A DNA stretch of 40,252 bases from Propionibacterium sp. (GTDB lineage: Bacteria > Actinomycetota > Actinomycetes > Propionibacteriales > Propionibacteriaceae), in contig JALHFX010000029.1 of assembly GCA_022837595.1 (NCBI GenBank), forward strand, positions 1 to 40,252, given 5' to 3'. The position numbers and the translations under genes are program-made. Under the pieces are notes generated by a model. The model searched no databases, was not told the DNA's origin, and saw nothing but the letters and a program-made list of their open reading frames with translations. Shown here in pieces: positions 7,840 through 16,987 of this stretch. Numbering within the stretch: the stretch's first letter is position 1; the number at the start of each line of letters is the position of its first letter.

Positions 7840-8569
7840 GTGACTGACGAGCGTGCGGCAGAGAACTCACGGTCCGACGAGCCTGCCGACGGGTCGGACG
7901 ACGTCGTGGCTGCCGAGGTCGTCGAGGACGGGCAATCCGATGGTCCCCAGCCAGAACGCGAGTGGTGGGATGACCCGGGCATGCCTTGGCAGCGCAAGCC
8001 GACCCGCTCCGATATCGCCTGTTTGACATGGATCGGTGTTCTGGGCATCCTCAGCCTCGCTATGCTCCCGCTTCGTGCCTGGCTGTTGGGATCTCCTGAT
8101 CGACTGCCCTGGCTGGTCGGCCTGATCGGGTCACGCTCGGGTACCGCGCTGCTCGGCTCGGTGACCAGAGTCGGCGGACAGCTGCCGGTCGTCTGGCCGA
8201 TCCTGCTCGGCGTCGTGATGTCGATCAAGCTTGATTGGACGTACTGGTGGGCGGGCAAACTGTGGGGCCGCGGCATGATCGAGGTCTGGGCCGGTCAGTC
8301 GCCGCGCGCTGGGCGCAACTATGCCCGGGCTGTCCGGTGCTCAGGGAATGAGCTGGAAGAAGTTCATGCTGCTCGACTTTGCGGCATGCCTGGTTTGGCT
8401 CGTCGGGTATTTCTATTTGGGCTATTTTGTCGGCGACCCAGCAGTCAAAGTGCTCGAGTACTACGCGAAAGTCGCGAATTATGTTGCGATCGGCCTGGTG
8501 ATCGCCATCGTGGCAGTGGCCTTCATGCGAAGCTCTCGCAAGGCTGAAGATCGGCGGCCGCGCGGATAA
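7840..8569 (+). pseudogene. DedA/VTT-family membrane protein, broken by internal deletion and frameshift
   Basis: The GTG at 7840 follows TAAGCT by six bases. An acidic cytoplasmic tail of about 55 residues leads into membrane segments (CLTWIGVLGILSLAMLPL, then VWPILLGVVMSIKLDW) and the family-typical WWAGKLWGRGMIE and AGQSP..GRNYARA. At about 8325-8335 the frame breaks. The C-terminal half (GLSGAQGMSWKKFMLLD, then two further hydrophobic segments) continues in the next frame to TAA at 8567. Homologues have about 35 more residues between the halves (the segment preceding the AGxSGM motif), so bases appear to have been lost as well as the frame. DedA proteins are polyprenyl-phosphate or phospholipid flippase-like transporters; this copy should not work. 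The junction sequence includes the palindrome GCCCGGGC. Confidence 0.82.
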
Positions 8570-8704
8570 CGCGCAGCCTGCTGGAGCGAGGCTGCTCACC
8601 TCGGTACCCGATAGCCTGAATTCTTCTCAGGGTTGTCCCGTAACTTCCCAGAAGAAGCCGTGTCGGACATCGTAAATGACCTGAGCGTTTGCTTAACTTC
8701 CTTC

Positions 8705-8944
8705 ATGGAAGCCCCGCGGAGTAAGACGCTGAAACCCAAACACCGGCTGCCAATGATCGGTCTGGCGAAACTCTGCGTCCTTGTGTTCGGGCTGCCGACT
8801 CTGTTCAGCATCCTGCTGGATTCGGGGGGCGGGATAATCGCCGGTCTGATTACCCTGGCCGCTGGCGTCTTCTTCTCCGCCGCGTTCACGATGCAACTGC
8901 CTCACACTGCGCCTCAAGCCGAATTCAAAGTTGAATCCGGCTGA
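8705..8944 (+). CDS. small hypothetical membrane protein
   Basis: A 79-residue frame starts at ATG 8705 with a basic N-terminus (RSKTLKPKHR), then two hydrophobic segments (LAKLCVLVFGLPTLFSILL and GIIAGLITLAAGVFFSAAF) joined by a short DSGGG turn, and a polar tail. A longer version could start at a TTG at 8633. No clear Shine-Dalgarno is visible. I do not recognise the family; an inner-membrane hairpin protein is all that can be said. It ends 71 bases before tRNA-Thr. Confidence 0.5.
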   Translation: MEAPRSKTLKPKHRLPMIGLAKLCVLVFGLPTLFSILLDSGGGIIAGLITLAAGVFFSAAFTMQLPHTAPQAEFKVESG

Positions 8945-9015
8945 GCAGCGAGACCGGATTTCGTCTTGGAGCGCGGGCCGGGCAGAATGGCTTAAGCCGC
9001 GTTTCGTGTGGGCAT

Positions 9016-9088
9016 GCCTCCGTAGCTCAGTGGCCAGAGCAACCGCCTTGTAAGCGGTAGGTCGAGGGTTCGATCCCCTCCGGGGGCT
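9016..9088 (+). tRNA. tRNA-Thr(TGT)
   Basis: This 73-nt cloverleaf has acceptor arms GCCTCCG and CGGGGGC pairing with one G-U. The D arm contains AGCTCAGTGGCCAGAGC, the anticodon loop CTTGTAA gives anticodon TGT (reads ACA), and the T arm contains GGTTCGATCC. The discriminator is T, and CCA is not encoded. The gene converges on manA, only 10 bases apart. Confidence 0.97.
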
Positions 9089-9098
9089 CCCTGTTCGG

Positions 9099-10289
9099 TC
9101 AGGCATCCAATCCAGTGGCGGTCAGGAAGCCCTGTCCGTTACCACTGATACTGATTTGCTGACCTGCTTCGAGGAATGCGGCCTCTCCCTGGGTGAGGAC
9201 GAGACCATCGGGTCCCTGAGAGAGCCCGAGCTCACCTTGAGTCACGAGAAGGATGCGGCCCGATAGCTCACCGGGGAGCTCGAACGTCCGACTCGGCTGA
9301 AGGTCGACTCGCCAGCAGACGAATGCACGTTCGTCGGTTGGGTAACGCCATAACCCAGGCAGCTCAGGCTCGGGCAGCATGCACTGAACCGGTTCGGTGG
9401 TGAACTTCACTACCTGAGTCAGTGCCGACGGATCTATATGTTTCGACGTGAGCCCTCCGCGCAAGACATTGTCGGAGTTAGCCATCACCTCGACACCGGT
9501 ACCGTGCAGGTAGGAGTGAAGAATTCCGGGCTGAAGGTACAGCGCCTCTCCCGGTTGCAGCGTGTGGCGATTGAGTAGTAGCGCTGCCAGCAGGCTGGGG
9601 TCACCGGGGAAATGCTCATCGAGCAGCACCGCGGTGCGTGCGAACTCACCCAGCTGGTGTTCGTCATCGACATGATTGATCGCCGCGGTCACGACATCGA
9701 TGACTGCAGCTCTGCGTTCATCGTCGGTCACCAGGCAGTTCATGAAGACCTCGGCCAGACCTGCGTGTCCACCCCGATGTCTTAATGGTGCGAAAATTTT
9801 CTCGGAGGTGGAGCTGATCCCAAGCTGTGAAAAAAGGCTCAAACTGGCAGCGGGATCGCGGAAGCCGGCGAGGGCATCGAATTCGGTAAGTGCGATCAAC
9901 AGCTCGGGCTTGTCGCGAGGGTCTTTAAAGGTGCGTTCGGGAGCGTCCATCGGAATTTGAGCCTGGTTCTCGCGTCCGAAGCCGATCTCTGCGTCGATTC
10001 GGTTCGGGTGGGCTTGCAGGCTGAGTGGACGTCCGGCCGACAACAGCTTCATCAAATAGGGCAGCTCGCCACTGAACTCGAATCGGGCGGAATCCCCGAT
10101 CAGGTTGGGGTCTTGCTCGATTACTTCGTCCAAACGAGATGTGCCGTCGATCAGCGAGGGGTCATTGGGGTGGGCCCCCAACCAGTATTCGGCCAGTGGG
10201 CGACCGTCGACGGGGATCCCGAGGATCGAGGGGATCGCATCGTGTGAGCCCCAGTCGTATCGTTTGATGCTCCCGGTCAGCGGATGCAT
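9099..10289 (-). CDS. manA: mannose-6-phosphate isomerase, class I
   Basis: The enzyme interconverts mannose-6-phosphate and fructose-6-phosphate with bound zinc and supplies mannose for glycoconjugates. Its 396 residues are the usual length. Recognisable blocks are GSIKRYDWGS at the start, LAEYWLGAHP, LPYLMKLLSAGRPLSLQAHP (containing the zinc-binding Gln-His), and LYLQPGILHSYLHGTGVEVMANSDNVLRGG near the active site, followed by a C-terminal cupin. The ATG at 10289 has a strong GGAGG 5 bases upstream, so the 80-codon upstream extension of the frame is not used. It is monocistronic in this window and converges on tRNA-Thr. Confidence 0.95.
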   Translation of the reverse strand: MHPLTGSIKRYDWGSHDAIPSILGIPVDGRPLAEYWLGAHPNDPSLIDGTSRLDEVIEQDPNLIGDSARFEFSGELPYLMKLLSAGRPLSLQAHPNRIDAEIGFGRENQAQIPMDAPERTFKDPRDKPELLIALTEFDALAGFRDPAASLSLFSQLGISSTSEKIFAPLRHRGGHAGLAEVFMNCLVTDDERRAAVIDVVTAAINHVDDEHQLGEFARTAVLLDEHFPGDPSLLAALLLNRHTLQPGEALYLQPGILHSYLHGTGVEVMANSDNVLRGGLTSKHIDPSALTQVVKFTTEPVQCMLPEPELPGLWRYPTDERAFVCWRVDLQPSRTFELPGELSGRILLVTQGELGLSQGPDGLVLTQGEAAFLEAGQQISISGNGQGFLTATGLDA

Positions 10290-10562
10290 CCCACCTCCTG
10301 TGAAGATATCGTCCGCTGTGTTGCCGCGATTGATGTGACGGACGACGGTCGTTAGGCCAAACAACCAATGCATCTTATCAATCGAAGTTTGGCGTCTTGT
10401 ACTCAGGTCATCGCCTGAACAAGATGCGGTCGTACCGGACGCTCGCTGCAGCGTGGATCCGCAGTCCGGATGGCGTTGCCTGTTTGTGATCGATGGTGCC
10501 GCCGGTCGCCTAGTGGCTCGCTGAATCACAGTGATGTTATTCAGCGGTTGTAGAATCGCTTC

Positions 10563-10847
10563 ATGGTCGCAGCAGTGCGTACTTCAGACTCACACGTCCG
10601 GTCGTTGACCGAGCGCGAGGCGGCCATCCTGGATTTCGAGAAGAGCTGGTGGCGGGCTAAGGCGCCGAAGGAGACCGAGATCCGCGAACGGTTCAGTCTT
10701 TCGGTCGTGCGCTATTACCAGATCCTTAATTCGCTCATCGACCGTCAAGAAGCCCTCGAACATGATCCGATATTGGTTAAGCGACTTCGCCGGCTGCGTG
10801 AGCAACGTCAACGCAATCGTTGTGCGTCCAGGCTCTTCGACCGTTGA
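10563..10847 (+). CDS. DUF3263 domain protein
   Basis: This 94-residue actinobacterial protein has the DUF3263 signature: a segment LTEREAAILDFEKSWW followed by KETEIRERFSLSVVRYYQILNSLID, which looks like a helix-turn-helix resembling sigma-factor region 4, and a basic C-terminus (RLRRLREQRQRNR). Such proteins are presumed DNA-binding regulators of unknown target. ATG is six bases after TAGAAT with no Shine-Dalgarno, suggesting a leaderless mRNA. The last 40 bases overlap the 3' end of the convergent metalloprotease-like gene. Confidence 0.87.
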   Translation: MVAAVRTSDSHVRSLTEREAAILDFEKSWWRAKAPKETEIRERFSLSVVRYYQILNSLIDRQEALEHDPILVKRLRRLREQRQRNRCASRLFDR

Positions 10848-11284
10848 GCGCTCTTGCCCATCTCGCTTCGCGGTACCCGGTATCCGCCCTTGACGAGGTC
10901 AGCACGAACCTCGAAGATATTGGCCGCGTAGTTGTTCCCGGTACGCCACTTCGACCATGCGGTCGCAGCAGCATAAAGCGGTAGGAACGGTAATCCCGCA
11001 CAGATCGCCCATTGCTTGGCGTGGGTTTCCTCATGCTCGAGTATGTGGGGGTGATATCGGACCAGTTCGTCCATCGTGCCGTGCGGCACGATGACCATGC
11101 TGCCGATCGTGAACGCTCCCGCCTTTGGGAAGGCGAGTCGATAGCCATCGGCGATCCACAGCTGACAAGGTCCGCGGCGTGGTCGAGCGCGTCCGAGCGA
11201 TGCGATCACGAAGGCGAGCGGAGTCGCAAGGTTGACCCAGTTTGCGATCGCGCGCAGCTGGCGGTCGCGGGTCTTGGCGTCCAT
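10808..11284 (-). CDS. putative zinc metalloprotease-like protein (HEETH)
   Basis: The 158-residue protein has a single hydrophobic N-terminal helix (WVNLATPLAFVIASLG), then a small domain with HEETH at 84-88 and, 37 residues later, FEVRAD. The HExxH plus E-x-x-A-D pair matches the zinc site of M48-like gluzincins (two His, and Glu125 as third ligand). Between them lies a second hydrophobic stretch (LPFLPLYAAATAW). The fold is far shorter than true M48 peptidases, so catalytic activity is unproven. The ATG follows TAGGCT by six bases (leaderless). Its 3' end overlaps the convergent DUF3263 gene by 40 bases. Confidence 0.65.
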   Translation of the reverse strand: MDAKTRDRQLRAIANWVNLATPLAFVIASLGRARPRRGPCQLWIADGYRLAFPKAGAFTIGSMVIVPHGTMDELVRYHPHILEHEETHAKQWAICAGLPFLPLYAAATAWSKWRTGNNYAANIFEVRADLVKGGYRVPRSEMGKSAQRSKSLDAQRLR

Positions 11285-11323
11285 GGAATTAGCCTATAAG
11301 TGGTCGGCCGAGGCAACCGAGTG

Positions 11324-11350
11324 TTTGCACTCTCGGCATCCGAGTGCTAA
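11324..11350. promoter_or_regulatory. CIRCE operator 1 (HrcA site) upstream of groEL
   Basis: TTTGCACTC, nine bases, then GAGTGCTAA: one mismatch from the CIRCE consensus TTAGCACTC-N9-GAGTGCTAA. HrcA binds this element and represses chaperonin genes until heat shock. It ends 165 bases before groEL. Confidence 0.95.
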
Positions 11351-11357
11351 TAATGAA

Positions 11358-11384
11358 TTGGCACTCCAACACGAGGAGTGCCAC
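11358..11384. promoter_or_regulatory. CIRCE operator 2 upstream of groEL
   Basis: TTGGCACTC, nine bases, then GAGTGCCAC: the same spacing as CIRCE with two to three mismatches in the outer bases. It starts seven bases after the first element, so HrcA could bind both sites on one promoter. A -10-like TAATAAT overlaps the junction between them (11349-11355). Confidence 0.85.
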
Positions 11385-11515
11385 CGCTTCGAGTCCTGGT
11401 ACGGGTGAGACCTTCGGGTCGTCCGTCGCGGGCATCGGTAACCATGAATCGTAGCGACCCACTAGACAACCCAACGGGGCCTAGCCCCTGATGCCAAAGG
11501 ATTTTCCACAGAACC

Positions 11516-13135
<1,620 letters not shown>

Positions 13136-13163
13136 TCGACGATCAGCACTGATTGAACAACTG

Positions 13164-13197
13164 GCTAGGGGCGGTTCCTTCGGGAGCCGCCCCTAGC
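13164..13197 (+). terminator. groEL terminator hairpin with TTCG tetraloop
   Basis: Arms 13164-13178 and 13183-13197 pair over 15 positions (one G-T) around a TTCG tetraloop; the core is GGGGCGG/CCGCCCC. It starts 28 bases after the groEL stop. There is no U-tract, as often in high-GC actinobacteria. Confidence 0.9.
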
Positions 13198-13241
13198 ATG
13201 TCGTGCGTCCGGATACCGATTCCACCGTGCATTATGGTGGC

Positions 13242-13946
13242 ATGTCTGGGCTGCTGGAAGTGGTCGTCCTCACCGCTGAGGATGCCCGGCGCGCAGAAGA
13301 GGGCGGTGCCGACCGTCTGATGATGGTGGGCGAGTTGACCGGGCAGGGCCGCTGTCCGGAGCCGGCTGCGTTTCGTCGAGTCCGGGAGGCTTGCGCGATC
13401 CCGATCCGGCCGCTGTTGCGGCTGCGCGACGGCTACCGCTCCGATGGAGGCGAAATCACGCGACTACGCGGACTGATCTCCGGCTACCTTAGGGACGGTG
13501 CCGAAGGCTTCGTCCTGGGTTTTCTGGACGGGTACGCTCAGGTCGATATCGAGATCGTTACTGCGTTGACCGACGACGGCTACTGGCCGTGGACCTTCGA
13601 TCATGCGATAGACCGGTGCATCGACGTCGAACAGGCCTGGACGCAGTTGCGAGGGTTACGCGGGCTCGACCAGATACTCACCGCCGGGTCGGTTCGAGGT
13701 CTCGAGGCCGGCCTGGAGGACCTGATCGAACGTGCCAGAGCGGATTCCCGGGCTGCCGAGTTGATACTCGCGGGCGGTGGACTGGTTCCCGAACATGTCG
13801 CATGGCTGGGTCGGGCCGGCGTGCGGGCCTACCAAGTGGGGCCGCAGGTGCGCCCAGGCGGATCATTCTCCGCGGCCGTCGACGCCTCGCTGGTGCGAGG
13901 ATGGCGGATCTTGTTGGACGCCGAACGCTTCCGCAGTGCCAGTTGA
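13242..13946 (+). CDS. cutC: CutC-family protein (TIM barrel)
   Basis: The protein is 234 residues, close to the family's roughly 240. Typical CutC features are the opening strand LLEVVVLTAEDARRAEEGGADRLMM, then IPIRPLLRLRDGY, GAEGFVLGFL, TFDHAIDRC, GLDQILTAGS and LILAGGGLVPEHV, laid out as repeating beta-alpha units. CutC was linked to copper homeostasis in E. coli, but its biochemical role is unsettled. The sequence differs from the standard family at several usually constant places (for example MMVGELT where ELC..L is common), so a distinct subgroup is likely. I chose ATG 13242 over a GTG at 13203; CATTAT lies six bases before that ATG. Confidence 0.8.
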   Translation: MSGLLEVVVLTAEDARRAEEGGADRLMMVGELTGQGRCPEPAAFRRVREACAIPIRPLLRLRDGYRSDGGEITRLRGLISGYLRDGAEGFVLGFLDGYAQVDIEIVTALTDDGYWPWTFDHAIDRCIDVEQAWTQLRGLRGLDQILTAGSVRGLEAGLEDLIERARADSRAAELILAGGGLVPEHVAWLGRAGVRAYQVGPQVRPGGSFSAAVDASLVRGWRILLDAERFRSAS

Positions 13947-14078
13947 CACGGGCCGGCTGCGCAGTCGCTTCCAAGTGGGCCACTACCAGGTCAACTGATG
14001 CCGTAGTGGCTGGCCGCGGGTAATCGGCTGGTTTCGTCCGCGTGATCGTTCTTACGCACGGCGGCCTAGCCTGGGGGC

Positions 14079-14636
14079 ATGAACGAGCCAGACCGTAGAC
14101 CGATGGTCGCAGTTCCCCCACATGAGCGCCGTGTGCGTCGGCGCCAGGCGGCCCGCGTCGTGGTGCGCGCAGAGGGATACGTCCTCCTGGGCTCCGACAC
14201 CGACCCGGGCATACCTGGTACCCAGTGGTGGGTGACTCCCGGCGGCGGCCTTGATACCGGTGAGAGCTTTGTGCAGGCAGCGGCCCGCGAACTCGCCGAG
14301 GAGACCGGGTTGCGGGTCGATCCGGTCGATCTCTTCGGGCCAGTCGCCCGCAGGATCGTCCATCATGGCTACTCGGACCAGGTCTTGGTGCAGCGAGAGG
14401 ACTTCTTCGTACTCGATCTACCGGCCCGGTTCGAGCCGGATACCGCAGGGTTCACTGCCGAAGAGAAGGTCACGCTGGCCGCTGGGTTCGGCTGGTTCAC
14501 ACCCGCGGAGCTGGCGGGGCTAACGGTCTGGCCTGCCGAGTTGCTGAGGCTCTTCGAGGTCAGCATCGGCAGTTCATTGATCGATTTTGGTGACGTCGAG
14601 GAGTCGACGGTGCCGGTCAGCCTGGGGCACCGCTGA
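14079..14636 (+). CDS. Nudix hydrolase
   Basis: A complete Nudix box is visible at about residues 56-78: G-x5-E-x7-REL-A-EE-T-G-L, with Glu71, Glu74 and Glu75 positioned for metal binding. The 185-residue protein has a basic N-terminus (RRVRRRQAARVVVR), and the preceding WWVTPGGG is typical of Nudix folds. These enzymes cleave a nucleoside diphosphate linked to another group; the substrate is not predictable here. The ATG follows TAGCCT by six bases without a Shine-Dalgarno (leaderless). It converges with the helicase-associated gene, 3 bases apart. Confidence 0.92.
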   Translation: MNEPDRRPMVAVPPHERRVRRRQAARVVVRAEGYVLLGSDTDPGIPGTQWWVTPGGGLDTGESFVQAAARELAEETGLRVDPVDLFGPVARRIVHHGYSDQVLVQREDFFVLDLPARFEPDTAGFTAEEKVTLAAGFGWFTPAELAGLTVWPAELLRLFEVSIGSSLIDFGDVEESTVPVSLGHR

Positions 14637-14639
14637 GCC

Positions 14640-15494
14640 TCAGCCGTCCAGATCCAGAACAGGGTCGTTGATAGTCACGGGCTCCAGAAGCTGGGCTGAG
14701 ATGATCCGGTTCATCGGAATACTGACTCGAGGTCCGGCCCTGCGCACCAGATACACCGAACCATGCGCCACCAACAGCACCCTCACGACAGCAGTCGTGA
14801 GGGTGCCGTCCTCTTCGGCGTAGGCGAGCTCTACCCAGATGTCATCGCGGGATGCTTCGTCCACAACCGAACGCCAGGAACTGACCGCCTGCCGCGGGAG
14901 CGGTGCACTCACCCCAGATTTGGGTGCCGCGGTCTCTTTGGCTGTAAAGAAGCGGGGTAATGGCGGCCGGCCACTGTTGCGGTCGAATAGCCGTCCACCG
15001 CGTAACGTCAAGGAGACCTCGCGCGGAAGAATCACCGTGCTGTCATCGACCGGACGTAGAAGGTTCAGCGCGAGCAACCGATCGATCGGTGACGCGGCCT
15101 CGTGCCACGTAATGGTGCGCTGAGCATGACTCACCGTACCCAAGGGCGGGCCCCAAGCCAGCCGGTTGAGTACTCGACGTTCGTCGGCCCCGGTAATCCT
15201 CAAGGCGGCCGCGATCTGCGCGTCGTCGAGTGGGGTATTGCTGGGCGGCGCCAAACCTGCCGGGAATCGCCCTAGCGCCCGCGCAACCGCCGCGACGACA
15301 GTGGGCGGTGACCCGTGGACGAGCTCGCGCCCGCGTAGCAGATCGATGATGCGTGTCAGGTCGAAACCAGAGAAATCTGAGAAGACGGCCGGATCCAGCC
15401 GAGCCGCCAAAGCTATCAGCACTTTTAGTTCGTGCTCAGCGAGACCAGCCAGTGCGGGTATCTCGAATGGATCCGGAGAAGCCTTAGCCGTCAC
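14640..15494 (-). CDS. compact helicase-associated (XPB/Ssl2-like, Helicase_C_3) domain protein
   Basis: I recognise this as related to the actinobacterial helicase-associated proteins that usually sit beside an XPB-type helicase and run to about 750 residues. Present are a helical N-terminal region (LAEHELKVLIALAARLD ... VARALGRFPAGL), a winged-helix part (ERRVLNRLAWGPPLGTV ... IDRLLALNLLRPVDDSTVILPREVSLTLRGGRLF) and a short WYL-like C-terminal domain (WVELAYAEEDG ... VRVLLVAHGSVYL). At 284 residues it lacks several hundred residues expected between RGGRLF and the C-terminal domain, yet remains in frame. No helicase gene follows. It starts 2 bases after the stop of the upstream proline-rich gene, so the two are probably translationally coupled. 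It may be a natural short form or a decaying gene. Confidence 0.65.
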   Translation of the reverse strand: MTAKASPDPFEIPALAGLAEHELKVLIALAARLDPAVFSDFSGFDLTRIIDLLRGRELVHGSPPTVVAAVARALGRFPAGLAPPSNTPLDDAQIAAALRITGADERRVLNRLAWGPPLGTVSHAQRTITWHEAASPIDRLLALNLLRPVDDSTVILPREVSLTLRGGRLFDRNSGRPPLPRFFTAKETAAPKSGVSAPLPRQAVSSWRSVVDEASRDDIWVELAYAEEDGTLTTAVVRVLLVAHGSVYLVRRAGPRVSIPMNRIISAQLLEPVTINDPVLDLDG

Positions 15495-15496
15495 AA

Positions 15497-16444
15497 TTAG
15501 AACCGCCGCCGCTGACCATTGTGTCGGCCGATCGCTACGGCAGCGAACCCAATGAGGCTGAGCAGTTGAGCGGTGCTTTCAAGCTGGTCGTTGTAGAAAT
15601 AGCCCTGCGACCACAGGAACATCACGAACAGCGTGAATCCCGCGCAGACAATGACCGCCACCCGCCCGGGCACTTTGTTGATCGCAGCCAAGACTCCGGC
15701 ACCGAATAGCGTCCAAGGCGCGAGCCCACCGAAGACCACGCCCGTGATGAGCAGACCCATCAGCCAGCCGCTGGCAGTGCTGGATCCGTTCTCGGGTGGC
15801 CGGTTCGCGCCGGGAGGTGCCGGGTAGTAGCCCTGCTGCGAATACGCACCGGTCGCATATGGGTTGACCGGATACGGAGAAATGCTCGGCGGCTGCACAT
15901 TTGGCGGATACGGAGCCCGTGTGCCCGGAGTGGTGGGCTGTGCCCCGGGGAATGCGGGGCGCGCGCCGCCCGGCGCGACGGGGCGAGGCTGAGCAACTGG
16001 GGGCTCCATCGGCGCAGGCCATGGCCAGTCTGAGCCGGCCCGGGTACCGCCCACCGGTGCACCGGTCGGCGGCGGAAGCGCACCGAGCTCTTGTGAGCTC
16101 AACTCGTCGTCCGCCTTGGATAAGGGAGTCGTCATGGCGTCGGTAGCGTTGCCCAGCAAGGGACGAGTCGGATCCCAAGCCGTGGTCGCCTCGGAAGGCT
16201 CGGCCTCGCTCATCGGTTGAGACGGGTCTCGCTGTTCGGGGGGTGCGGGTGTGATCTCTTCGAGAGGGCGCAGCTGCTCAGTCGGCGGCACGAAATCATC
16301 GGGCGGCGCGATCGCACCTGGCGTGGTGGCTGGGTCTGGTTCGGATGTTGACAGTGGGGGTGCGATCGGGCTGGCGAAGCCGAACGGTCGCTCGGATGAT
16401 GGGTCCGGGTCGGCCGCCAGGAAAGTCGATCTCGGCTGCGTCAT
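15497..16444 (-). CDS. proline-rich membrane protein, function unknown
   Basis: The first two thirds of this 315-residue protein are low-complexity and disordered, rich in Pro, Ala, Glu and Thr, changing to Pro/Tyr/Gly-rich (PPSISPYPVNPYATGAYSQQG). The C-terminus carries three hydrophobic helices (ASGWLMGLLITGVVFGG, VAVIVCAGFTLFVMFLW and LLSLIGFAAVAIG). The layout resembles actinobacterial envelope or division-associated proteins with long cytoplasmic proline-rich tails, but no family can be named. TAGACT lies seven bases before the ATG (leaderless). It forms a tight operon with the helicase-associated gene. Confidence 0.75.
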   Translation of the reverse strand: MTQPRSTFLAADPDPSSERPFGFASPIAPPLSTSEPDPATTPGAIAPPDDFVPPTEQLRPLEEITPAPPEQRDPSQPMSEAEPSEATTAWDPTRPLLGNATDAMTTPLSKADDELSSQELGALPPPTGAPVGGTRAGSDWPWPAPMEPPVAQPRPVAPGGARPAFPGAQPTTPGTRAPYPPNVQPPSISPYPVNPYATGAYSQQGYYPAPPGANRPPENGSSTASGWLMGLLITGVVFGGLAPWTLFGAGVLAAINKVPGRVAVIVCAGFTLFVMFLWSQGYFYNDQLESTAQLLSLIGFAAVAIGRHNGQRRRF

Positions 16445-16603
16445 GTCGTCCAGTCTAGGAGGCTGCGTGGATGGCCGGTTCGCCTAGATTGGCGGTACCT
16501 GAAACGCCGGTCAGCTGCGGGCGTATTGCTTGGCCAGGTATCCTTTCAGGAGCGCGGGTCATCGATCTGCGTTGGTGACCACGACTTGATAAGAGAGGTT
16601 GCA

Positions 16604-16987
16604 GTGCCCAGCGGCAAGGTGCGTTTCTACGACGCGGATAAGGGCTTTGGTTTCATCGCCAAAGACGGCGGTGGTGACGTCTACGTGCGCGCTGACGCGC
16701 TGCCTTCCGGTGTGGCTGGGCTGAAGGCCGGCCAGAAGGTCGAATTCGGAATCATTCAGGGACGCAAAGGTGAGCAGGCGCTGTCCGTGCAGCTTGTTGA
16801 GTTGCCCCCGTCGCTGTCGAAGGCGTCCCGCAAGAAACCCGAACAACTCGCGGTGATGTTTGAGGACCTGATCAAGGTGCTCGATACCCTCGGCAACGGT
16901 TACCGGCATGGACGATATCCGAACGCGCAGCAGTCGGCGAAGGTCGCAAGTATGCTGCGGGCTGTTGCGGACGAGTTGGAGTTATGA
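16604..16987 (+). CDS. cspB: cold-shock-domain protein, long actinobacterial CspB type
   Basis: Residues 1-65 are a cold-shock domain: GKVRFYDADKGFGFIAKDGGGDVYV contains the RNP1-like KGFGFI and RNP2-like VYV motifs used to bind single-stranded nucleic acid. A C-terminal extension of about 60 helical residues (KKPEQLAVMFEDLIKVLDTLGNGYR...) makes it 127 residues, like mycobacterial CspB (about 135) and unlike the 67-residue classical Csp. The GTG start is chosen because of AGAGAGG upstream and because the family begins MP(S/T)GKV. It overlaps the DUF3027 gene by 4 bases (ATGA), implying translational coupling. Confidence 0.93.
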   Translation: MPSGKVRFYDADKGFGFIAKDGGGDVYVRADALPSGVAGLKAGQKVEFGIIQGRKGEQALSVQLVELPPSLSKASRKKPEQLAVMFEDLIKVLDTLGNGYRHGRYPNAQQSAKVASMLRAVADELEL

